Shown: positions 16,358 to 26,142, numbered from the stretch's first letter. The stretch: 64,000 bases of DNA from Arthrobacter sp. MSA 4-2 (GCF_016405885.1 NZ_JAEKGC010000007.1:124001-188000), one strand, 5' to 3'. The notes: generated by a model from the letters alone, not told the origin. Numbers and translations: made by a program.

Positions 16358-17524
16358 TTGACTTCGGTCAGCCTAGGAATGCCAGCAGCGCCCCCGCCCG
16401 TACTCGCCCCGCGGCGCAAAACCCGCCAGATCAAGGTCGGCTCGGTGGGGGTGGGTTCGGATTCCCCGATCAGCATCCAGTCGATGACCACGACGCCGAC
16501 AACCGACATCAACGCGACGCTCCAGCAGATCGCCGAACTGACGGCGACCGGCTGCGACATCGTGCGCGTCGCCTGCCCCTCCGCCGACGACGCGGCCGCA
16601 CTGCCGATCATCGCCAAGAAGTCCCAGATCCCGGTGATCGCCGACATCCACTTCCAGCCGAAGTACGTCTTCGCCGCGATCGACGCCGGCTGCGCCGCGG
16701 TCCGCGTCAACCCGGGCAACATCCGCAAGTTCGACGACCAGGTCAAGGAGATCGCCGCCGCAGCAAAGGCCGCAGGCACCTCGATCCGCATCGGTGTCAA
16801 CGCCGGATCGCTCGATCCGCGCCTGATGGAGAAGTACGGCAAGGCCACCCCTGAGGCCCTCGTCGAGTCGGCCGTCTGGGAAGCCTCCCTGTTCGAGGAG
16901 CACGACTTCCACGACTTCAAGATCTCGGTCAAGCACAACGACCCCGTGATCATGGTGCGCGCCTACGAGCTGCTCGCCGAACGCGGCGACTGGCCGCTCC
17001 ACCTCGGGGTGACCGAGGCCGGACCGGCCTTCCAGGGCACCATCAAGTCGGCCACAGCCTTCGGCGCGCTCCTCTCCAAGGGCATCGGCGACACCATCCG
17101 CGTGTCCCTCTCGGCTCCTCCAGTGGAGGAGGTCAAGGTCGGAAACCAGATCCTGCAGTCGCTGAACCTCCGGCCGCGCAAGCTCGAAATCGTGTCCTGT
17201 CCCTCCTGCGGCCGCGCCCAGGTCGACGTCTACACCCTCGCGGACCAGGTCACCGCCGGACTCGAAGGCATGGAGGTCCCGCTGCGCGTCGCCGTCATGG
17301 GCTGCGTGGTGAACGGCCCGGGCGAGGCCCGCGAAGCCGACCTCGGAGTGGCCTCCGGCAACGGCAAGGGACAGATCTTCGTCCGCGGCGAAGTGATCAA
17401 GACCGTCCCCGAGGACCAGATCGTCGAAACACTCATCGAAGAAGCAATGCGGATCGCGGAGGAGATGGGGGAGACCGATGGCGAAAATGCTGTCCCGGGT
17501 GGCCCCGTGGTTACCGTTAGCTAA
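16358..17524 (+). CDS. ispG: 4-hydroxy-3-methylbut-2-en-1-yl diphosphate synthase
   Basis: Iron-sulfur enzyme of the MEP pathway that reductively converts MEcPP to HMBPP. 388 residues from the TTG at 16358, chosen because GGAGGA sits 5 nt before it; an ATG at 16346 would lie within that ribosome site. The TIM-barrel half contains [27 protein letters not shown] and VRVNPGNI motifs. The three cluster ligands are Cys281 and Cys284 (SCPSCGR) and Cys316 ([11 protein letters not shown]), the same spacing as in E. coli IspG. The stop lies 47 nt inside the next gene. With dxr it places two MEP genes within 6 kb. Confidence 0.97.
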   Translation: MTSVSLGMPAAPPPVLAPRRKTRQIKVGSVGVGSDSPISIQSMTTTPTTDINATLQQIAELTATGCDIVRVACPSADDAAALPIIAKKSQIPVIADIHFQPKYVFAAIDAGCAAVRVNPGNIRKFDDQVKEIAAAAKAAGTSIRIGVNAGSLDPRLMEKYGKATPEALVESAVWEASLFEEHDFHDFKISVKHNDPVIMVRAYELLAERGDWPLHLGVTEAGPAFQGTIKSATAFGALLSKGIGDTIRVSLSAPPVEEVKVGNQILQSLNLRPRKLEIVSCPSCGRAQVDVYTLADQVTAGLEGMEVPLRVAVMGCVVNGPGEAREADLGVASGNGKGQIFVRGEVIKTVPEDQIVETLIEEAMRIAEEMGETDGENAVPGGPVVTVS

Positions 17525-18380
17525 GGCACCGGCCGACCCTGTCGGGCCGTGGTCCTTCCGCGTCCTCGAACAGCAGGACACCGCGGCCCTGTGGGCCCTC
17601 GTGAACCGGGATCCGGTGGCCAACGTCTTCCTCGCGGCGCACCTCGAAGCCACCGGAAGCGCCGCGGGCTCGGCGGTGGGCGGCCATATCGTGGGCATGT
17701 ACCGCAACGGCGGACTGGAATGCGCCTGCTGGGCCGGGGTGAACCTCATCCCTGTCGGCGTGACAGCAGAGACCGGAGCCGAGTTCGGCGAACACCTGGG
17801 CCGCTCGGGCCGCAGCTTCTCCTCGATCTTCGGGCCGGCCGCCGGCGTGCTGGCACTCTGGTCAACCCTTCAGGACTATGCCTCAGAGCCCTTCGACCTG
17901 CGCCCGGTCCAGCCGCTGCTCACGCTGGACAGCGAACCCGCGGTTGAGCCGGCACAGGAAATACGCTTCACCCGGCCCGATGAGCTGGATGTCCTGCTGC
18001 CCGCCTGCGCCGCAATGTTCGAGGAGGAGGTCGGCTACTCGCCCTACATCGGCGGCACCGAACACTACCGCCGCCGCGTCGCCTCGCTCATCCGCAGGAA
18101 GCACTCCCTGGCCGCCTTCGCGGACGACGGAGCCGTGATCTTCAAGGCGGAACTCGGCACTGTGTCATCGCAGGCCGTCCAGGTCCAGGGCGTCTGGATG
18201 AATCCGGACTACCGGGGCAGGGGCCTGAGCGCCGGCTACATGGCGGCCGTCGCAGTGGCGGCCCGCGCCCTTGCGCCGACGGTCAGCCTCTACGTCAACT
18301 CCTACAACGCCCGCGCCATCGCCTCCTACCGCCGGGTCGGATTCACCGAGGCCGGAACCTTCGCCACCGTCCTGCTCTAA
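17478..18380 (+). CDS. GNAT acetyltransferase with N-terminal DUF4081
   Basis: 300 residues. The N-terminal DUF4081 half ([50 protein letters not shown]) is followed by a GNAT domain with [20 protein letters not shown], the acetyl-CoA pyrophosphate loop, and [17 protein letters not shown]. The gene overlaps the ispG end by 47 nt and is almost always found after ispG in actinobacteria, so the two probably share an mRNA. ATG at 17478 has GGGGAG 5 nt upstream; a second in-frame ATG is three codons later. The acceptor is unknown. The conserved linkage to ispG suggests, but does not show, a link to isoprenoid or envelope metabolism. Confidence 0.85.
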   Translation: MAKMLSRVAPWLPLAKAPADPVGPWSFRVLEQQDTAALWALVNRDPVANVFLAAHLEATGSAAGSAVGGHIVGMYRNGGLECACWAGVNLIPVGVTAETGAEFGEHLGRSGRSFSSIFGPAAGVLALWSTLQDYASEPFDLRPVQPLLTLDSEPAVEPAQEIRFTRPDELDVLLPACAAMFEEEVGYSPYIGGTEHYRRRVASLIRRKHSLAAFADDGAVIFKAELGTVSSQAVQVQGVWMNPDYRGRGLSAGYMAAVAVAARALAPTVSLYVNSYNARAIASYRRVGFTEAGTFATVLL

Positions 18381-18532
18381 CACCTGCTCTCCTGCAAGCC
18401 GGCCCCTCCACCGCCGGGGAGGCAGGGCTGCGGCTGGAGCGGCTGTCGTTTCCGGAGCGCCGGAGCCGATAGATTGGTACCTGTTGTTCCCCGCCCGGTC
18501 GGGGCCTGTCTCGAAGAAACGGATTCCCCAGC

Positions 18533-20332
18533 GTGGTCCTACGACTTTCAACCCTTTTCCTGCGCACCCTGCGTGAAGACCCTGCTGAAGCCGAAGTGGC
18601 AAGCCACCGCCTGCTGGTGCGCGCAGGCTACATCCGGCGGGCCGCGCCGGGGATCTACAGCTGGCTGCCGCTGGGCCTGAAGGTCCTGGGCCGGGTTGAA
18701 GCGATCATCCGTGAGGAGATGGCGGCCATCGGCGCGCAGGAGGTCCACTTCCCGGCCCTGCTGCCGAAGGAACCCTACGAGGTCACGAACCGGTGGACCG
18801 AGTACGGCGACGGCATCTTCCGCCTGCAGGACCGCAAGGGCGCCGACTACCTCCTGGCCCCCACCCACGAGGAAATGTTCACGCTGCTGGTGAAGGACCT
18901 TTACAACTCCTACAAGGACCTCCCGGTCAGCCTGTACCAGATCCAGAACAAGTACCGCGACGAGGCCCGGCCCCGCGCCGGCCTGCTCCGCGGCCGCGAA
19001 TTCATCATGAAGGACTCCTACTCCTTCGACATCGACGACGCCGGCCTGGACCGCAGCTACCAGCTGCACCGGCAGGCCTACCTGCGCATCTTCGAACGCC
19101 TCGGACTCGAGGTCATCCCGGTGACGGCGACCTCCGGCGCCATGGGCGGCTCCAAGAGCGAGGAATTCCTCCACCCCACCGAGATCGGCGAGGACACCTT
19201 CGTCCGCTCCGCCGGAGGCTACACCGCGAACGTCGAGGCCGTCACCACCGTCGTGCCCCCCGCAATCGACTACTCCGGCGCCCCGACGGCCGAGGTGCTC
19301 GACACCCCCGACACCCCCACCATCGAGACGCTGGTGAACTCCGCCAACGCGGTTGCTCCGCGGGACGGCCAGCCCTGGACGGCTGCTGACACCCTCAAGA
19401 ACGTCGTCCTCGCCGCACTGCTGCCCACCGGCGGCCGCGAGATCTTCGTGGTCGGCGTGCCCGGGGACCGCACCGTCGACCTCAAGCGCATGGAGGCCAC
19501 CATCGGCAGCCACCTCGAGGTGGGCGGCGAGGTCGCCGTCGAAGCCGCGACCGATGAGGACCTCAAGAAGCACCCCGGCCTGGTCAAGGGCTACATCGGC
19601 CCGGGCGAGAGCCTCGGCGGTGCGGTCCTCGGACTGGAGGGCAGCACCGGGCTGCGCTACCTCGTCGACCCGCGCATTGTCTCCGGCACGACCTGGATCA
19701 CCGGCGCGAACCAGCCCGGACGGCACGTCTTCGGGCTGGTCGCAGGCCGCGACTTCGCCTGGGACGGCACCATCGAGGCCGTCGAGGTACGCGAAGGCGA
19801 CGAGGCCCCGGACGGCTCCGGGCCGCTCGAGGCCGCCCGCGGCATCGAAATGGGCCACATCTTCCAGCTCGGCCGCAAGTACACCGAGGCCCTCGGCCTG
19901 AAGGTCCTCGACGCCAACGGCAAGCTGGCCACGGTCACCATGGGCTCCTACGGCGTGGGCGTCACCCGGGCCGTGGCCGCACTGGCCGAAGCCAACCACG
20001 ACGACAAGGGCATCATCTGGCCCCGCAACGTCGCCCCCGCCGATGTGCACATCGTCGCCACCGGCAAGGGCGAGGAAATCTTCGCCGCCGCCGAGCAGCT
20101 CGCCGGCGACCTCGAGGCCGCCGGCTTCGACGTGATGTACGACGACCGGCCCAAGGTCTCACCGGGCGTGAAGTTCGGCGACGCCGAACTGATCGGTGTC
20201 CCCACGATCGTCGTTGTGGGCCGCGGCCTGGCCGACGGCGTGATCGAGGTGAAGGACCGGCGGACCGGTGAAGCCACAACCGTCGCCGTCGGCGAGGCGC
20301 TGGAGCACCTCCGCACCCTCCTGAACGGCTAG
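18533..20332 (+). CDS. proS: Prolyl-tRNA synthetase, bacterial long form
   Basis: Charges tRNA-Pro with proline. 599 residues, the long bacterial type: class II catalytic core split by an editing (INS) domain at about 225-405, followed by the C-terminal anticodon-binding domain. Motifs seen are [50 protein letters not shown] (motif 2) and the C-terminal [10 protein letters not shown] (motif 3). The anticodon domain contains [20 protein letters not shown]. Start is GTG; no convincing ribosome site precedes it. The 152-bp gap upstream carries a possible -10, TAGATT, at 18470-18475, giving a leader of about 55 nt. Confidence 0.97.
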   Translation: MVLRLSTLFLRTLREDPAEAEVASHRLLVRAGYIRRAAPGIYSWLPLGLKVLGRVEAIIREEMAAIGAQEVHFPALLPKEPYEVTNRWTEYGDGIFRLQDRKGADYLLAPTHEEMFTLLVKDLYNSYKDLPVSLYQIQNKYRDEARPRAGLLRGREFIMKDSYSFDIDDAGLDRSYQLHRQAYLRIFERLGLEVIPVTATSGAMGGSKSEEFLHPTEIGEDTFVRSAGGYTANVEAVTTVVPPAIDYSGAPTAEVLDTPDTPTIETLVNSANAVAPRDGQPWTAADTLKNVVLAALLPTGGREIFVVGVPGDRTVDLKRMEATIGSHLEVGGEVAVEAATDEDLKKHPGLVKGYIGPGESLGGAVLGLEGSTGLRYLVDPRIVSGTTWITGANQPGRHVFGLVAGRDFAWDGTIEAVEVREGDEAPDGSGPLEAARGIEMGHIFQLGRKYTEALGLKVLDANGKLATVTMGSYGVGVTRAVAALAEANHDDKGIIWPRNVAPADVHIVATGKGEEIFAAAEQLAGDLEAAGFDVMYDDRPKVSPGVKFGDAELIGVPTIVVVGRGLADGVIEVKDRRTGEATTVAVGEALEHLRTLLNG

Positions 20333-20337
20333 CCCCG

Positions 20338-21147
20338 GTGGTCTCAGGGCTCGAGGAAATCGAGCTGGCGACGATCCTGCTGGTGCTCATCGCGGGCCTG
20401 GCCGCCGGCTGGATCGACGCCGTTGTCGGCGGGGGAGGGCTGCTGCAGCTGCCGGCGCTGCTCCTGGTGCCGGGCATCACGCCCGTCCAGGCGCTGGCGA
20501 CGAACAAGATGGGCTCGATCTTCGGCACCACGACGAGCGCCATCACCTACTACCGCCGTGCCCACCCCGACCTTCGCACCGCCGTTCCCATGGCGCTGAT
20601 CGCGCTGGCGGGCAGCTTCGGCGGGGCGGTGCTGGCGGCCTCGCTGCCCTCGTCGGTGTTCAAGCCGATCATCGTCGCGGCCCTGATCGCCGTCGCGGTC
20701 TTCACCGGGCTGCGGCCCACCGTCGGAACCCTGACGAAGCTTAAGTATTCGGGCCGGCGTCATTACGGGACCGCGGGGGCCATCGGCGGCGTGATCGGGT
20801 TCTATGACGGACTGATCGGCCCGGGTACCGGCTCGTTCCTCGTCATCGCGATGGTGACGCTGCTCGGCTACAGCTTCCTGGGGGCGAGTGCGAAGGCCAA
20901 GATCGTCAACATGGCCACCAACTTCGGCGCCCTGGTGTTCTTCCTGCCGCACGGCTCCATCCTGTGGGGCCTCGGGCTCCTGCTGGGGGCGGCCAATATG
21001 GTCGGCGGGTATCTCGGCTCCCGGATGGCCATCACCCGCGGGAGCCGGTTCATCCGCATCATCTTCCTCGTCGTGGTCGGCGCCCTGATCGTGAAGCTCG
21101 GCTACGACGTGTGGATCGAAAACCTCAGGCCGCTCACGGAGCGCTGA
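20338..21147 (+). CDS. TSUP (TauE/SafE) family anion permease
   Basis: 269 residues with about eight hydrophobic segments. It starts with the family signature AGWIDAVVGGGGLLQLPALL and continues VQALATNKMGSIFGT. A second copy of the fold begins YDGLIGPGTGSF, followed by AKAKIVNMATNFGAL. Relatives such as YfcA and TauE move sulfite, sulfoacetate or related organic anions across the membrane. GTG start only 5 nt after the proS stop, so it may ride on the proS transcript. Its end overlaps the convergent kinase gene by 14 bp. No sulfur-metabolism genes lie nearby to suggest a substrate. Confidence 0.87.
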   Translation: MVSGLEEIELATILLVLIAGLAAGWIDAVVGGGGLLQLPALLLVPGITPVQALATNKMGSIFGTTTSAITYYRRAHPDLRTAVPMALIALAGSFGGAVLAASLPSSVFKPIIVAALIAVAVFTGLRPTVGTLTKLKYSGRRHYGTAGAIGGVIGFYDGLIGPGTGSFLVIAMVTLLGYSFLGASAKAKIVNMATNFGALVFFLPHGSILWGLGLLLGAANMVGGYLGSRMAITRGSRFIRIIFLVVVGALIVKLGYDVWIENLRPLTER

Positions 21148-22165
21148 GCAGGTGCGCCGGCGGGAGGTCCGGCAGCGTCCGGCCCAGCAGTGAACTCGCC
21201 ACCCAGAGTGACCGCCTCGCGTCGCCCGGCGAGCCCAGCTCAAGGTAGTAGAGGGCGTTGCGCACCTCCCGAACCACCGCCCAGTCGCGGGCCAGTTCCG
21301 GATCCAGGCCGGCCGACCCAGCCAGCGCGGCGCACCGCCGGCGCAGCTCCGCGGCCGGATCGGCGGGCGGGAGGTCCCCGATCCGGTTCCACAGCATGGG
21401 TGCGACGGCGTACTCGGCGTCCCCGAGCAGGGGCTTGGGATCGATGGCGACGAAGCCGCGGGCCGACGGCTGCTCTCCTTCAGCATCTCCGGCGCCGGCG
21501 TCCGGCGTGCGGCGGGCCAGGATGTTCCCGTAGTGAAGGTCCGAATGCACCAGCACGTCCCGCGCCGAGCGCCGGCCCACGGCCCCACGCACCTGGCAGG
21601 TCTCAAGGGCGTGCTCAAGCAGCCACCGCGGGAACGGCCTGCCGGTGGCCTCCCAGTCCGCGGGCAGGGTGTCGGTCCAGGTCTCGGCCTCGGCGGCGAG
21701 CGCGGGGATCTGTGCCCATTCGCTCCTCCCGTCCGGGCGCAGCGACAACCTCCGCATCAGAGCACCCCAGATCGACGTCGTCTGCTCCAACGGGAGCGAC
21801 CCGAGCGGGCGGCGCGCATCGAGGCGCTCCAGCAGAAGCACCGAGTCCGCGGTGTTGGAGGCGAGCAGCCGCACGGCCCCGGCGCCGCCCCACAGCGTGA
21901 GCGCCTCGGGCTCGGTGCGGGACTCCTCGTGCGGAACGCCGATCTTCAGCGCGGCCTCCGTGCCATCCGAGGTGCGCACCGGCAGCACCACCGAACACTG
22001 TCCGGACCAGGGCGGCCGGCCGGAGGGAAGATCGAGGGTCAGCTCCCATCCCTCGAGGTACCGCTGAAGGATGCCGGGCCAGTTCCGCAGCCACGCGCTT
22101 CCGCCGGGCAGCTGCCGCGCGGCGCGCTTCAGCCCCTCGGGGAGCTCGACTGCGAAACCTGTCAT
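21134..22165 (-). CDS. Aminoglycoside/hydroxyurea phosphotransferase family kinase (APH(6)-like)
   Basis: 343 residues. The N-lobe includes VLPVRTSDGTEAALKIG (the conserved Lys) and LLLERLDARRPLG. The C-lobe carries the Brenner-type catalytic motif LVHSDLHYGNILA and the metal-binding IDPKPLLGD, both intact, with the KPLLGDAEYAVAPMLWNR pattern of streptomycin 6-kinase/hydroxyurea kinase proteins. Such chromosomal proteins may phosphorylate aminoglycosides such as streptomycin, but many are of unknown substrate. Resistance should not be assumed. A -10-like TAGCGT ends 6 nt before the start, suggesting a leaderless transcript. Confidence 0.82.
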   Translation of the reverse strand: MTGFAVELPEGLKRAARQLPGGSAWLRNWPGILQRYLEGWELTLDLPSGRPPWSGQCSVVLPVRTSDGTEAALKIGVPHEESRTEPEALTLWGGAGAVRLLASNTADSVLLLERLDARRPLGSLPLEQTTSIWGALMRRLSLRPDGRSEWAQIPALAAEAETWTDTLPADWEATGRPFPRWLLEHALETCQVRGAVGRRSARDVLVHSDLHYGNILARRTPDAGAGDAEGEQPSARGFVAIDPKPLLGDAEYAVAPMLWNRIGDLPPADPAAELRRRCAALAGSAGLDPELARDWAVVREVRNALYYLELGSPGDARRSLWVASSLLGRTLPDLPPAHLLSAP

Positions 22166-22171
22166 TCCAGC

Positions 22172-22177
22172 ACGCTA
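22172..22177 (-). promoter_or_regulatory. -10 box of the APH-like kinase gene (leaderless)
   Basis: On the minus strand TAGCGT, within GTATAGCGT, ends 6 nt before the ATG at 22165. It lies in the 9-bp gap and the end of the VIT1 gene. Confidence 0.4.
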
Positions 22178-22897
22178 TACGAGATTTGTGGCCCCGAGCA
22201 GGTTTCCGATCAGGAAGGTGGCCGAGAGGGCGAGGAACCCTCCGACAACGACCCTCAGCGCGGCGCGCAGCTTCGACCCGCCGCCCACCTGCGCTCCGAG
22301 GCCGCCGGTCAGGGCAAGGGCCACGAGGACGGCCGCGAAGGTGACGGGAACCCGCAGCCCGGTCGGGGGAAGCATAACGGCGATCAGCGGCAGCAGTGCT
22401 CCAACGGTGAAGGCCACGGCCGACGCGAACGCCGCGTGCCAGGGGCTGACGACGTCGTCCTCTTCGATGCCCAGCTCCGCCGAGAGGTGTGCGCCGAGCG
22501 CGTCCCGTTCGGTGAGTTCGACCGCCACCGTCATCGCGGTCTCGGCGCTGAGGCCCTTCGCCTGGTAGAGGCCGGCGAGTTCGAGCAGTTCCTCCTCCGG
22601 TTCCTCCTCGAGCTCCCGGCGTTCCTTCTCGATCAGGGCCCGCTGGCTGTCGCTCTGGCTGCTCACCGACACGTATTCGCCTAAGGCCATCGAGAGGGCT
22701 CCGCCGACAAGGGCCGCAACACCGGCGGTGAGGATGGGCCCGGAGGCGGTGGTCACGCCGGCAACCCCGACGACGACGGCGGCCACCGAGACGATGCCGT
22801 CGTTCGCCCCGAGGACTCCTGCGCGCAGGCGGTTCAGGCGTTGCGCGAGCGCGCCCCGGTGCGGTTCGCCGTCGTGGAAGGCATCATTTCCGCTCAT
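22175..22897 (-). CDS. VIT1/CCC1 family iron/manganese transporter
   Basis: 240 residues with the family pattern: LNRLRAGVLGANDGIVSVAA in the first helix (D and N-D of the metal path), GGALSMALGEYVSVSSQSD (helix 2), then a charged cytosolic loop rich in Glu at about 90-120 (EKERRELEEEPEEELLELAG). Three more hydrophobic helices follow from residue 150. The plant and yeast relatives export Fe2+ or Mn2+ into vacuoles; bacterial members probably export or buffer these metals across the cytoplasmic membrane. The Glu-rich loop is the metal-binding domain in structurally known members. Start ATG overlaps the stop of the upstream ferritin-like gene (ATGA). Confidence 0.9.
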   Translation of the reverse strand: MSGNDAFHDGEPHRGALAQRLNRLRAGVLGANDGIVSVAAVVVGVAGVTTASGPILTAGVAALVGGALSMALGEYVSVSSQSDSQRALIEKERRELEEEPEEELLELAGLYQAKGLSAETAMTVAVELTERDALGAHLSAELGIEEDDVVSPWHAAFASAVAFTVGALLPLIAVMLPPTGLRVPVTFAAVLVALALTGGLGAQVGGGSKLRAALRVVVGGFLALSATFLIGNLLGATNLV

Positions 22898-23994
22898 GGT
22901 TTCCCAGTATCCTCTGCGTTGGCTCCGTCGGTGCTCTCCGCCGCGGGCAGCGCCTGCTCCTCGACGGGAATGCCGGGGAAGGGCTCAGCGACGCCGTCCA
23001 GGGCGAAGCTGCGCTGGACGGCGGTGGTGAGCCGCCCGACCGCCCAGCCCCGAAGTGCCGGTCCGCCCGAACCGACCACCGAACCGTAGAACACGCCCAA
23101 CTCCTGCTCCAGCCGCGCGATGCCGGCCGCGGGGTCGGCGAGGAACTCCGGGGCCAGGGCGTAGGCCGGGGGAACCGGCGCCGGTGGGGCACAGAGCCCG
23201 GCCAGCGCCGAGGTGGCCGCGGCGGCAACCTCAGCGTGCTCCCGGGAGGCCGCCAGCAGGACCTCCGGATCGGGCAGCCGTGCGGCGGCCACCTCGTAGG
23301 CGTAGACGGCTCGATCCTCGGTGCGGACGGCCGACAGCAGGGCGCGGCGCTGTTCGGCGCTGCCCCGGGGTTCATCCGTGCACTCCGGAGAGTCGGCCGC
23401 GTCAAGGCCGGCCGCACCAGGAGCCTCGACGGGCAGGCCCAGCAGGGCGCCAAGGGAGGCCGCCTGCTGCCACTGACTGCTGCCGACCGAGGCGAGGAGC
23501 CTCGCGATTCCGGGCTCGGCCTTGACTGCATCGGAGAGGTTCCTGCCGGCAGAGGCCATGAGGTCCTCGAGGAACCCCGCAGGGGTCACGGGCACGGCCG
23601 GGGCGGTGCTTCCTGCGGTCGACTCTGGAACGCCGGGCTCGGTGCCGGACCGGGTGCCCGAATCCTGCCCCTGCGCGCCGGCCGGGCCGGCGGGGGCGAG
23701 GCCGCGCGCCTGCGCCCCAAGCAGCTCCGCTGTCTCGGCGTAACCGGCCGTCGGCGCGGAGGCGGCAAGCACGGCGGCGTCGGCGGCGAGGTCCCGGGCA
23801 CGGTTGGCGGAGGCCTGCTGCGCCCGTTCCGTGAAGGTCGGTTCCGACCCGCCGCGGGGGCTCAGCGCGGCGACCCCGGCGCCCGTCACCAGCAGGAAAA
23901 CCAGCACCGGGACCAGGAGTCCGGCCGCCCGGGAACCGGCGGGAGGGGCCCCCTTTTTCCCGTTGACGCGCTGGCGGGGCGGGGGTGTCTTCAC
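22894..23994 (-). CDS. Ferritin-like (DUF4439) membrane-anchored protein
   Basis: 366 residues. Residues about 22-45 form one hydrophobic anchor (GLLVPVLVFLLVTGAGVAAL), with the remainder outside the membrane by the positive-inside rule. An Ala/Gly/Pro-rich middle (45-225) leads to a helical domain at about 225-345 with EQRRALLSAVRTEDRAVYAYEV and ASREHAEVAAAATSAL. Those Glu and His residues suit the carboxylate-bridged ferritin-like DUF4439 family. The gene is translationally coupled to the VIT1 transporter. Metal binding is inferred; only part of a canonical E-x-x-H set can be seen. Confidence 0.72.
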   Translation of the reverse strand: MKTPPPRQRVNGKKGAPPAGSRAAGLLVPVLVFLLVTGAGVAALSPRGGSEPTFTERAQQASANRARDLAADAAVLAASAPTAGYAETAELLGAQARGLAPAGPAGAQGQDSGTRSGTEPGVPESTAGSTAPAVPVTPAGFLEDLMASAGRNLSDAVKAEPGIARLLASVGSSQWQQAASLGALLGLPVEAPGAAGLDAADSPECTDEPRGSAEQRRALLSAVRTEDRAVYAYEVAAARLPDPEVLLAASREHAEVAAAATSALAGLCAPPAPVPPAYALAPEFLADPAAGIARLEQELGVFYGSVVGSGGPALRGWAVGRLTTAVQRSFALDGVAEPFPGIPVEEQALPAAESTDGANAEDTGKP

Positions 23995-24061
23995 AGGAAG
24001 AGATCATGTCATGATCGGGCCGGTTTGAGCCGCCGATACATCTGCGCCTGCCGAAAGTCGG

Positions 24062-24067
24062 TACTCT
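24062..24067 (+). promoter_or_regulatory. Probable -10 box of the rimP-nusA operon
   Basis: TACTCT lies 32 nt before the rimP ATG, giving a leader of about 25 nt that contains the GGGAGG ribosome site. It stands in the gap between divergent genes. Confidence 0.45.
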
Positions 24068-24099
24068 TGGGAGACAACATCATCGAGTGGGAGGCAGCT

Positions 24100-24729
24100 A
24101 TGGCGGTTCGGTCCGGCCAGGGAAATCCGTCGTCGCCGCGCAAAGCGGCCCGAGATGCCGAGCTGCAGGCGGAAGCGCAGAGACTCCGGGATCTGCTCCA
24201 GCCGGTCGTCGAGAAGCACGACCTCTTCCTCGAGGACATCGACATCAAGACCGCAGGCGTGCAGCGCACCGTCCACGTCATCGTCGACCTCCCGGAGGAC
24301 CGGCAGGGCGGCGTAGGCCTCGACGTCATCTCGAGTGTCTCCCTCGACCTCTCCGAGGCCATGGACAACGACACCCACGACGACGGCAGGCCGTACAGCC
24401 TCGAAATTTCCTCCCCCGGAGTTTCCCGGCCCCTGACCGAGCCGCGGCACTGGCGCAGGAACGTCGGCCGGCTCGTCGAGGTGACCCCGGCCAGCGGCGA
24501 CAACGTCGTGGGACGGCTGCTCGAGGTCTCCGCCGACGGCATCCGGCTGCTTCCGCAGCTGCCCGTCAAGAAGGGGATGAAGCCCCGCCAGGGCGAACCG
24601 ATGACCCTTGAATTTTCCCGGATCCGCAAAGGCACGGTGCAGGTCGAATTTGCGCACGCCGAGGATGAACACCACGAAGACAACGGTGCCGACGGTCCGG
24701 GCGATCCCGGTCCGGCGCACCCAGCATAA
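24100..24729 (+). CDS. rimP: Ribosome maturation factor RimP
   Basis: Helps assemble the 30S subunit by supporting uS12/16S rRNA steps. 209 residues: N-terminal alpha/beta domain with [20 protein letters not shown] and the conserved [20 protein letters not shown], then the C-terminal SH3-like beta barrel ([16 protein letters not shown]). The N-terminal 20 and the C-terminal 20 residues, the latter acidic ([15 protein letters not shown]), are lineage-specific extensions. ATG at 24100 has GGGAGG 5 nt upstream. It heads the classic rimP-nusA-ylxR-infB operon; 11 nt separate it from nusA. Confidence 0.95.
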   Translation: MAVRSGQGNPSSPRKAARDAELQAEAQRLRDLLQPVVEKHDLFLEDIDIKTAGVQRTVHVIVDLPEDRQGGVGLDVISSVSLDLSEAMDNDTHDDGRPYSLEISSPGVSRPLTEPRHWRRNVGRLVEVTPASGDNVVGRLLEVSADGIRLLPQLPVKKGMKPRQGEPMTLEFSRIRKGTVQVEFAHAEDEHHEDNGADGPGDPGPAHPA

Positions 24730-24740
24730 GGAGTCCCCCA

Positions 24741-25721
24741 ATGGATATTGATATGAGCGCGCTGAGGCTGCTCGAGCGCGAACGGGAGATCCCGCTTGAC
24801 CTGCTGATCCCCACGATCGAACAGGCCCTCCTCGTGGCCTACCACCGCAGCCCCGGCGCGGTGGAAAAGGCGCGGGCCGAACTCGACCGCAAGAACGGCC
24901 ACGTGACCATCTGGGCGACCGAGGTCGACGACGACGGCGAGCCGGTCGGTGAGTTCGACGACACGCCCAGCGGTTTCGGGCGCATCGCCGCGAGCACCGC
25001 CCGGCAGATCATCCTGCAGCGGCTGCGCGACGCCGAGGACGACAACATCCTCGGCGAGTTCCGCGGCAAGGAGGGCGAACTCGTCGCCGGCATGATCCAG
25101 CAGGGCAGCAACCCGCACATGATCCAGGTCAACCTCGGCTCGGTCGAAGCAGTGCTGCCGCCGCCCGAGCAGGTGCCGGGGGAGAAGTACCTTCACGGCA
25201 CCCGGCTGCGCGCCTTCGTCGTCGACGTCCACCGCGGGATGAAGGGCCCCTCGATCACGCTCTCACGCTCCCACCCGGGCCTGGTGCGGAAGCTCTTCGA
25301 ACTCGAAGTTCCCGAGATCGCCGATAAGACCGTCGAGATCGTGGCGCTTGCCCGCGAGGCCGGGCACCGCACGAAGATCGCCGTCAAGGCCAATGTCCCC
25401 GGCGTCAACGCCAAGGGTGCCTGCATCGGGGAGATGGGCTCGCGAGTGCGTGCGGTCATGAGTGAGCTCAACGACGAGAAGATCGACATCGTCGACTACA
25501 GCGACGACGCCGCCACCTTCATCGCCAGCTCGCTGTCGCCGTCGCGGGTGTCCTCGGTGACGATCACCGACGAGACGACCCGCTCGGCCCGCGTCGTCGT
25601 CCCCGACTACCAGCTCTCCCTTGCCATCGGCAAGGAGGGCCAGAACGCGCGCCTTGCCGCCAAGCTCACCGGCTGGCGCATCGACATCGTCTCCGACGCC
25701 GCCCAGCCCGCCAAGGCCTGA
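24741..25721 (+). CDS. nusA: Transcription termination/antitermination factor NusA
   Basis: 326 residues, the short actinobacterial form without the C-terminal acidic repeats of E. coli NusA. N-terminal RNA-polymerase-binding domain (about 1-110), S1 domain (about 125-195, [18 protein letters not shown] and [11 protein letters not shown]), then two KH domains ([19 protein letters not shown] and [19 protein letters not shown]). The GxxG-type loops that contact RNA are present in both. NusA binds elongating RNA polymerase, affecting pausing, termination and rRNA transcription. ATG at 24741 follows AAGGAG. The stop is followed by 60 nt before the next start. Confidence 0.96.
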   Translation: MDIDMSALRLLEREREIPLDLLIPTIEQALLVAYHRSPGAVEKARAELDRKNGHVTIWATEVDDDGEPVGEFDDTPSGFGRIAASTARQIILQRLRDAEDDNILGEFRGKEGELVAGMIQQGSNPHMIQVNLGSVEAVLPPPEQVPGEKYLHGTRLRAFVVDVHRGMKGPSITLSRSHPGLVRKLFELEVPEIADKTVEIVALAREAGHRTKIAVKANVPGVNAKGACIGEMGSRVRAVMSELNDEKIDIVDYSDDAATFIASSLSPSRVSSVTITDETTRSARVVVPDYQLSLAIGKEGQNARLAAKLTGWRIDIVSDAAQPAKA

Positions 25722-25757
25722 GCGGGGCGCGGGTAACAACATCGTTCGCGGAAGCGG

Positions 25758-25763
25758 TAGAAT
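25758..25763 (+). promoter_or_regulatory. Internal -10 box between nusA and ylxR
   Basis: TAGAAT, the best -10 match of the operon, lies 20 nt before the ATG at 25783. A GAGGA ribosome site follows it. It could make ylxR-infB partly independent of rimP-nusA. No good -35. Confidence 0.45.
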
Positions 25764-25782
25764 GGAAGGGACTGAGGATTTC

Positions 25783-26133
25783 ATGCGCCTCGGCGGACCG
25801 GGCACGACGGACACGGGGTTCCACCCCATCCGGACCTGCATCGGCTGCCGGCAGCGCGGAGACCAGTCGGAACTAATGCGGGTGGTGGCCCAGGCAGGCG
25901 ACGAAGGTAAGGTCGCCGTGCTTGATGCGCACCGCCGGCTGTCCGGTCGGGGCGCATGGCTGCACCCGGATCCGGCCTGTATGGAAACGGCTCTTCGACG
26001 CAAGGCATTTCACCGTGCTTTTCGGGGCGCTGTCGAGACCGGGCAACTGGCGCTTCAATTCCATGCACTCACTGGGACCTCCAACGGCCCCAGGCAAGAA
26101 ACCGTCCTCCCTGAAAGCGGGTCAGAAAACTGA
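25783..26133 (+). CDS. ylxR: YlxR-family RNA-binding protein (RnpM)
   Basis: 116 residues. The domain begins RTCIGCRQRGDQSELMRVV, the conserved nucleic-acid-binding start of the family, and ends GRGAWLHPDPACMETALRRK with KAFHRAFRG. Members bind RNA; in Bacillus the protein (RnpM) binds RNase P RNA and modulates it. ATG at 25783 has GAGGA 4 nt upstream. An in-frame ATG at 25762 would add seven residues but would overlap the -10 box. The C-terminal 25 residues are not conserved-looking. Fixed position between nusA and infB. Confidence 0.9.
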   Translation: MRLGGPGTTDTGFHPIRTCIGCRQRGDQSELMRVVAQAGDEGKVAVLDAHRRLSGRGAWLHPDPACMETALRRKAFHRAFRGAVETGQLALQFHALTGTSNGPRQETVLPESGSEN

Positions 26134-26142
26134 TGGAAACCC

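Noticed and set aside
18548-20050. A 500-codon minus-strand frame opposite proS
   Set aside because: Composition typical of antisense frames in GC-rich genes, with Val/Gly/Asp repeats and no domain.
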